A stretch of 26,604 bases of DNA, taken from positions 1-26,604 of the forward strand of contig CBCPMX010000080.1 in the NCBI GenBank assembly GCA_965120355.1, read 5' to 3'. This document shows, one piece after another, positions 23,598 to 26,604 of the stretch; the stretch's first letter is position 1, and each line of letters begins with the position of its first letter. This stretch comes from CBCPMX01 sp965120355 (GTDB lineage: Bacteria > Bacillota > Clostridia > Oscillospirales > Oscillospiraceae). Made by a program: the position numbers and the translations under genes. The notes below the pieces were generated by a model. It ran no database searches. It had not been told where the DNA came from and worked only from the letters and a program-made list of their open reading frames with translations.

Positions 23598-23626
23598 ATT
23601 ATAGCACACTTTTCGTTTGCGGACAA
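23598..23626 (-). promoter_or_regulatory. Promoter of the methyltransferase gene
   Basis: On the minus strand TTGTCC (23626-23621), 17 nt spacer, TATAAT (23603-23598), about 40 nt upstream of the start at 23559. Confidence 0.65.
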
Positions 23627-23947
23627 TGAGAAATTTACGCTTTATGGCTGTCCTCCCGTCTGCGCAGCCGCTTTTTTCACCGGCAGCCGGAATCAAGGCC
23701 GGCAGGTTCTTTGTCCATCGACGCAGGCCTCCCAATCCGTCCGGCAATCATCGCTGCTGCATCGTCATCGGAAAGCAGGCTTTGCTTCTGCCTGACGGTT
23801 CGGCCTTCAGGCCGGACAGGGAAATCCCAGTCATCAAAAACCCGCGCCCCGGAGCCAATCTCCGAAGCGCGGGCCATTTTCACAGGATTCTATTTGGGGA
23901 CAGCCGTCCCCCAACCTTCTCTCTCTTTACACTCTGTCCTTTGCTGT
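23627..23947. other. Non-coding spacer upstream of the methyltransferase promoter
   Basis: Apart from terminator module C, this stretch holds a small TTGGGGAC/GTCCCC stem at 23894-23914 and a short minus-strand frame (23677-23883) with no ribosome site. I see no gene in it. Confidence 0.45.
23836..23873 (-). terminator. Terminator module copy C, ends the MaoC/flavodoxin operon
   Basis: On the minus strand CCCGCGCTTCGGAG pairs with CTCCGGGGCGCGGG (two G-U pairs) around ATTGG, followed by TTTTT. It lies 75 nt after the last gene of the three-gene cluster. Confidence 0.85.
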
Positions 23948-24391
23948 TTACTCTTCAATCTTCTTGCCGTAGACCAGATTGGGGAAGCCGCCGTTTCCGC
24001 CGACGGAGATCATCCCTTCCACATCGCCCTCGCTGTCCACGCGGGCCCAGATTTCCCAACGGCCAGGGCCGGCAGGGAAATCCACCTTAAAGAACTCCCC
24101 ATTCTGGAAGCCCCAGTTGATGGGCGCGCCGTCGGCGTCCCCTTTCAAGGTGCCGTCTGCCTGGGGAATCAGGTTCAAAGTGATGTCTCCCTCAAAGAAA
24201 TTCTCACCGGGAACGCCATGATCCTTCAGCGTCACCTGGGGCTTGGGAGGCGCTGGCGGAGGACCGCCGGGGCCGCCCTCCGGGGGAGGTCCTCCGGCAG
24301 GCGGGCCTCCGGCAGGTGGTCCCCCCTGAAAATCGGGGCCATGGACCAGCGTCGGGTTGGGCAGCCACATTTTTATGTAATATTTCGCCAT
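23948..24391 (-). CDS. Small unknown protein with Gly/Pro-rich segment
   Basis: 147 residues; family not recognised. Residues 1-20 (MAKYYIKMWLPNPTLVHGPD) look like a single strand-loop, residues 22-51 are low-complexity Pro/Gly (GGPPAGGPPAGGPPP and on), and residues 52-147 look like a compact beta-rich domain with GDITLNLIPQADGTLKGDAD and GRWEIWARVDSEGDVEG. There is no signal peptide. GAGAGGAG lies 9 nt before ATG 24391. The gene follows the MaoC-like gene by 14 nt and must be co-transcribed with it, so it is probably a partner or accessory protein in the same pathway. A ligand-binding beta-barrel is possible but unproven. Confidence 0.8.
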   Translation of the reverse strand: MAKYYIKMWLPNPTLVHGPDFQGGPPAGGPPAGGPPPEGGPGGPPPAPPKPQVTLKDHGVPGENFFEGDITLNLIPQADGTLKGDADGAPINWGFQNGEFFKVDFPAGPGRWEIWARVDSEGDVEGMISVGGNGGFPNLVYGKKIEE

Positions 24392-24405
24392 TGTCAGAAC
24401 TCCTC

Positions 24406-25794
24406 TCAGCCGTTTTTGCTGGGCAGCACCACCGTCGCGCCGCCTTCTTCATAGATCTCGCCGTTGATCTCCTCAATCCACCAGCCCAGTTCCACACAGT
24501 GCTCACCTGTGTCGCTCACATACTTGTCATAGACCTGGCTGCGGATCTTCATAATATCGTGCTGCAGGCCGTGGGTGGTGCTCTTTCTGCCCTGCAGAGC
24601 CGGTACCGGCTTGATAAAGTCCACGGCATAGGGATTGTACGGGAAGTGATAGCCCTGCTCCACCGGATCGGTCATAATGCCCCAGCGGATGTTCTTCAGC
24701 CAGCCATGAGATCCCATCCAGTTGTTGATGTGGCGGGTGGCAAAATCGCGTCCCATGAAGTTGATAAAAATGGCACGCTTCGGCTCGGGCTTGGGCGCGT
24801 CTCCGCCCTCGGGGGGAGGCGGCGGGGCCATGTCCTTCCGGGGGTCGTCATAGGGCGGCACCTCAGGGATCAGCTGCTTTTCATCCGCGGGATAGTAGAT
24901 ACCCGTCTTTTCGTCGCGGGTCATCTGGGCGCGGACGGCGGGATCGGCCAATTCTTTCATGGTGCGGCTGCCGCCGACGGCCATGCCATAGGGAGGCGTG
25001 GGCATGCTGCTCTGCTCAATGGGGCCGTCAATGGTCACATTGGGCATGTCGCCGATCTGCACATCCTCCCAATACAGCGGCTCTTCGCCGCGGGGATTCT
25101 CGTTGGCCCATACATCAAAGATATACTGCCAGTCCTCGTCAGTATAATAGTGCTCGGGCCGCGCCCACCAGTCAGGGGACTCCCAGGGTTTGACGCTGGG
25201 ATCCTTCACCTCTTCGGAGGCCCAGGACTTCAGATTTTCACGGGCGGAGAATACGCACTCGGTTACCTTCTCACCGTTCTGGTTATAGACAGAACCGGAG
25301 CACTTAATATAGAAGTTGCGATACTCGCTGCCCTCTTCCGGCGTCAGATCGAACAGCTCAATCTTATCCTTGACCATATACAGGGTGTCTCCGGCATAGA
25401 TGGGCGCCAGCTGGGTCACGGAGTGGTTCAAGCCGTTGACGCACATAATGTCGCGCGCCTGTGCGGGAAAAGCTGTCAGAAAGCTGTCGTCATGGGCGCC
25501 AAAGGAAGGCATGGCGATCTTCGCCTTGTAGCCGAACTTCTGCGCATACGCATCATCGGTATAGAGTTTATTGTCCGGATCGAACTTGCGCGCATTGTAG
25601 AGCATCATATCCTCTTTGACTTCCAGCTTATTGCTGTAGCCCTGGGTGCCCTTCTCGATTTTACCGGAGATCAGCGCCTCTACATCAATGGGGCCCCGAT
25701 CCTCCAGCTCCTTGATTTTGGCTTGATAGATTTCCAAGGCCGCCTGTTCCCGTTCCGTATACTTGCCGGGATAGAAAATTTGAAACTTGCCCAT
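24406..25794 (-). CDS. Double-hotdog MaoC-type dehydratase-like protein with proline-rich linker
   Basis: 462 residues from ATG 25794 (AAAGGAGG upstream); in-frame upstream codons lie in a GC-rich spacer. The first hotdog (about 40-190) has DPDNKLYTDDAYA, aligned by eye to the hydratase signature D-x-N-P-L-H-x-D-x-x-Y-A, with Tyr78 where His is expected. IYAGDTLYMVKDKIELFDLT and NQNGEKVTECVFSAREN follow. Residues 311-340 are Pro-rich (APPPPPEGG). The second half (about 341-462) has FATRHINNWMGSHGWLKNIR and ends INGEIYEEGGATVVLPSK, typical of the C-terminal domain of MaoC-like acyl-CoA hydratases. A CoA-linked hydration/dehydration role is likely, but the changed signature means activity is uncertain. 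Confidence 0.78.
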   Translation of the reverse strand: MGKFQIFYPGKYTEREQAALEIYQAKIKELEDRGPIDVEALISGKIEKGTQGYSNKLEVKEDMMLYNARKFDPDNKLYTDDAYAQKFGYKAKIAMPSFGAHDDSFLTAFPAQARDIMCVNGLNHSVTQLAPIYAGDTLYMVKDKIELFDLTPEEGSEYRNFYIKCSGSVYNQNGEKVTECVFSARENLKSWASEEVKDPSVKPWESPDWWARPEHYYTDEDWQYIFDVWANENPRGEEPLYWEDVQIGDMPNVTIDGPIEQSSMPTPPYGMAVGGSRTMKELADPAVRAQMTRDEKTGIYYPADEKQLIPEVPPYDDPRKDMAPPPPPEGGDAPKPEPKRAIFINFMGRDFATRHINNWMGSHGWLKNIRWGIMTDPVEQGYHFPYNPYAVDFIKPVPALQGRKSTTHGLQHDIMKIRSQVYDKYVSDTGEHCVELGWWIEEINGEIYEEGGATVVLPSKNG

Positions 25795-25870
25795 GTATTT
25801 GCCTCCTTTAAAATACGTATACGCCGCCCCGCGCCATGGACACGGCGCCGGACGGACCTCGCAACTGCCG

Positions 25871-25906
25871 GTCCCGGCAGGGGGCACTGCTGCCCTCTGC
25901 CGGGAC
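25871..25906. other. 16 bp stem-loop between flavodoxin-like and MaoC-like genes
   Basis: GTCCCGGCAGGGGGCA (25871-25886) pairs with TGCCCTCTGCCGGGAC (25891-25906), one G-U pair in one direction, 4 nt loop, no T run. In the 122 nt spacer it could attenuate or protect the downstream mRNA. Confidence 0.55.
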
Positions 25907-25916
25907 GCGCGGCATG

Positions 25917-26604
25917 TCAACTCATGCTGATGTACTCAGACTCCACATGGCCCCGTTTGCCGTTGTAGGTGAGGAAGTAGTCCTCCACCAGATCGGCCAC
26001 CAGGAACTTCGCCTTGAGAATGTCGCGGTCATTGGGATGACCCCACATCTGGTTGTGGAAGAAGTAGGAGCCCTGAATCTGTTTGCCGTCCTTCGTCTCA
26101 TAGTACTGCGGATCGGGCATCTCGCCGGGACCCATCATGTTGGGCTTTTTGCCCTCTTCCACACCGGCGGGGCCAAACTCCTTGCCGCAGCAGGCGAAGG
26201 TGCCGACTACGGACACGTTCAGCAGGCCCAGGAACAGCTTCAAAGCTTCCAGCGTGGCCTTGCACTCGCCGGAGCCGTAGAAGCCGCCGCCGTAGGTCGT
26301 AAAGACGATGCCAAGCGGCTGATAATTATCGCCGCAGGGGCCGCCGGGATAATTGCACGCGCGCCGCCGGAATGCCGGGCCGCCGCCAGGACCGCCAGAA
26401 CCCTCGCCGGGGCCGCCAGGACCACCAGGACCACCAGGACCACCGGGGCCGCCGGGTCCACCGGGGCCGCCAGGACCGCCAGGGCCACCAGGACCGCCGG
26501 GGCCACCAGGACCGCCGGGGCCGCCGGGCGCATCGCCCGGTGCGCCGCTGACGCCGTCCGGGCCGCCGCCCATGGTCTCAGGCGTCATGCTGAAACTTTT
26601 GCCC
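25917..26604 (-). CDS. Flavodoxin-like/FMN reductase protein with Gly-Gly-Pro repeat (partial)
   Basis: The frame is open through the window edge. The first visible residues read GKSFSMTPE, so the ATG at 26588 may be internal and the true start is probably outside. The rest looks like the second half of a flavodoxin-fold NAD(P)H:flavin reductase: PLGIVFTTYGGGFYGSGEC then 'A-L-K-L-F-L-G-L-L-N-V-S-V-V-G-T-F' and a C-terminal HPNDRDILKAKFLVADLVED. A Gly/Pro-rich loop with 13 Gly-Gly-Pro units is inserted before the TTYGGG strand. Such proteins carry FMN and move electrons. It heads the operon with the MaoC-like gene. Confidence 0.65.
   Translation of the reverse strand, partial: GKSFSMTPETMGGGPDGVSGAPGDAPGGPGGPGGPGGPGGPGGPGGPGGPGGPGGPGGPGGPGGPGEGSGGPGGGPAFRRRACNYPGGPCGDNYQPLGIVFTTYGGGFYGSGECKATLEALKLFLGLLNVSVVGTFACCGKEFGPAGVEEGKKPNMMGPGEMPDPQYYETKDGKQIQGSYFFHNQMWGHPNDRDILKAKFLVADLVEDYFLTYNGKRGHVESEYISMS
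26409..26525. repeat. Nine-base tandem repeat, 13 units (Gly-Gly-Pro)
   Basis: Thirteen consecutive 9 nt units of the form GGNCCNCCN (for example GGGGCCGCC, AGGACCACC) encode Gly-Gly-Pro on the minus strand. Units differ at third positions, so the repeat is maintained at protein level and not newly expanded. Gain or loss of units keeps the frame. Confidence 0.9.

Noticed and set aside
24316..25968. 550-codon plus-strand open frame opposite the MaoC-like gene
   Set aside because: The minus strand carries clear hotdog motifs, a ribosome site and a terminator; the plus frame is a shadow.
1..26604. CRISPR arrays, tRNA or rRNA genes, and prophage attachment-site repeats
   Set aside because: No regularly spaced identical repeats, cloverleaf-forming T-loop/acceptor pattern, or rRNA sequence was noticed, and no long identical flanks were seen around the particle locus by eye.

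Overview
The window looks like a chromosome segment from a GC-rich, low-oxygen Firmicute of the Clostridia, most likely an Oscillospiraceae-type gut bacterium. The reasons are strong AGGAGG-type ribosome sites, tightly packed operons, TTG/GTG starts, housekeeping proteins of clostridial character and a PBSX-like phage block. The genus cannot be fixed from the sequence alone.

Layout. Positions 1-70 hold the start of a probable insertion-sequence transposase (minus strand) that leaves the window. Positions 140-7542 are host genes on the plus strand: acyl carrier protein with its own promoter and terminator, an eight-helix membrane protein, lspA, an RluD-type pseudouridine synthase, mnmE, a GNAT acetyltransferase, a NifS/IscS-type cysteine desulfurase and a MATE exporter. 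From 7835 to 21324 nineteen minus-strand genes encode a DNA-packaging motor, a capsid and a contractile tail in the same order as the Bacillus PBSX genes xtmA to xkdU: small and large terminase, portal, prohead protease, decoration protein, major capsid protein, three connector/completion proteins, sheath, tube, two proteins in the chaperone/tape-measure positions, LysM protein, hub, spike, gp25-like, gpJ-like and gpI-like proteins. The block stops after the gpI-like gene. No tail fibre, lysis, integrase, repressor or replication gene is present in the window, and the only tape-measure candidate is 274 residues long.

From 21578 onward there is a divergent XRE-type regulator fused to an SdpI-like membrane domain, apparently shortened by an in-frame TAG. 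A stem-loop-rich stretch and an AT-rich methyltransferase gene with an operator-like palindrome follow; these look like acquired DNA. The right end (23948-26604, minus strand) carries three consecutive genes: a flavodoxin-like reductase with 13 Gly-Gly-Pro repeats (running off the window), a double-hotdog MaoC-type dehydratase with a proline-rich linker, and a small unknown protein with a Gly/Pro-rich segment.

Most interesting points: (1) the stripped, collinear PBSX-like particle locus, a candidate domesticated particle or gene transfer agent, with an unusually short tape-measure candidate; (2) the three-gene MaoC/flavodoxin cluster in which every protein carries a Pro/Gly-rich low-complexity insert; (3) a repeated terminator module with an ATTGG loop, found three times in the same orientation around the regulator and methyltransferase.
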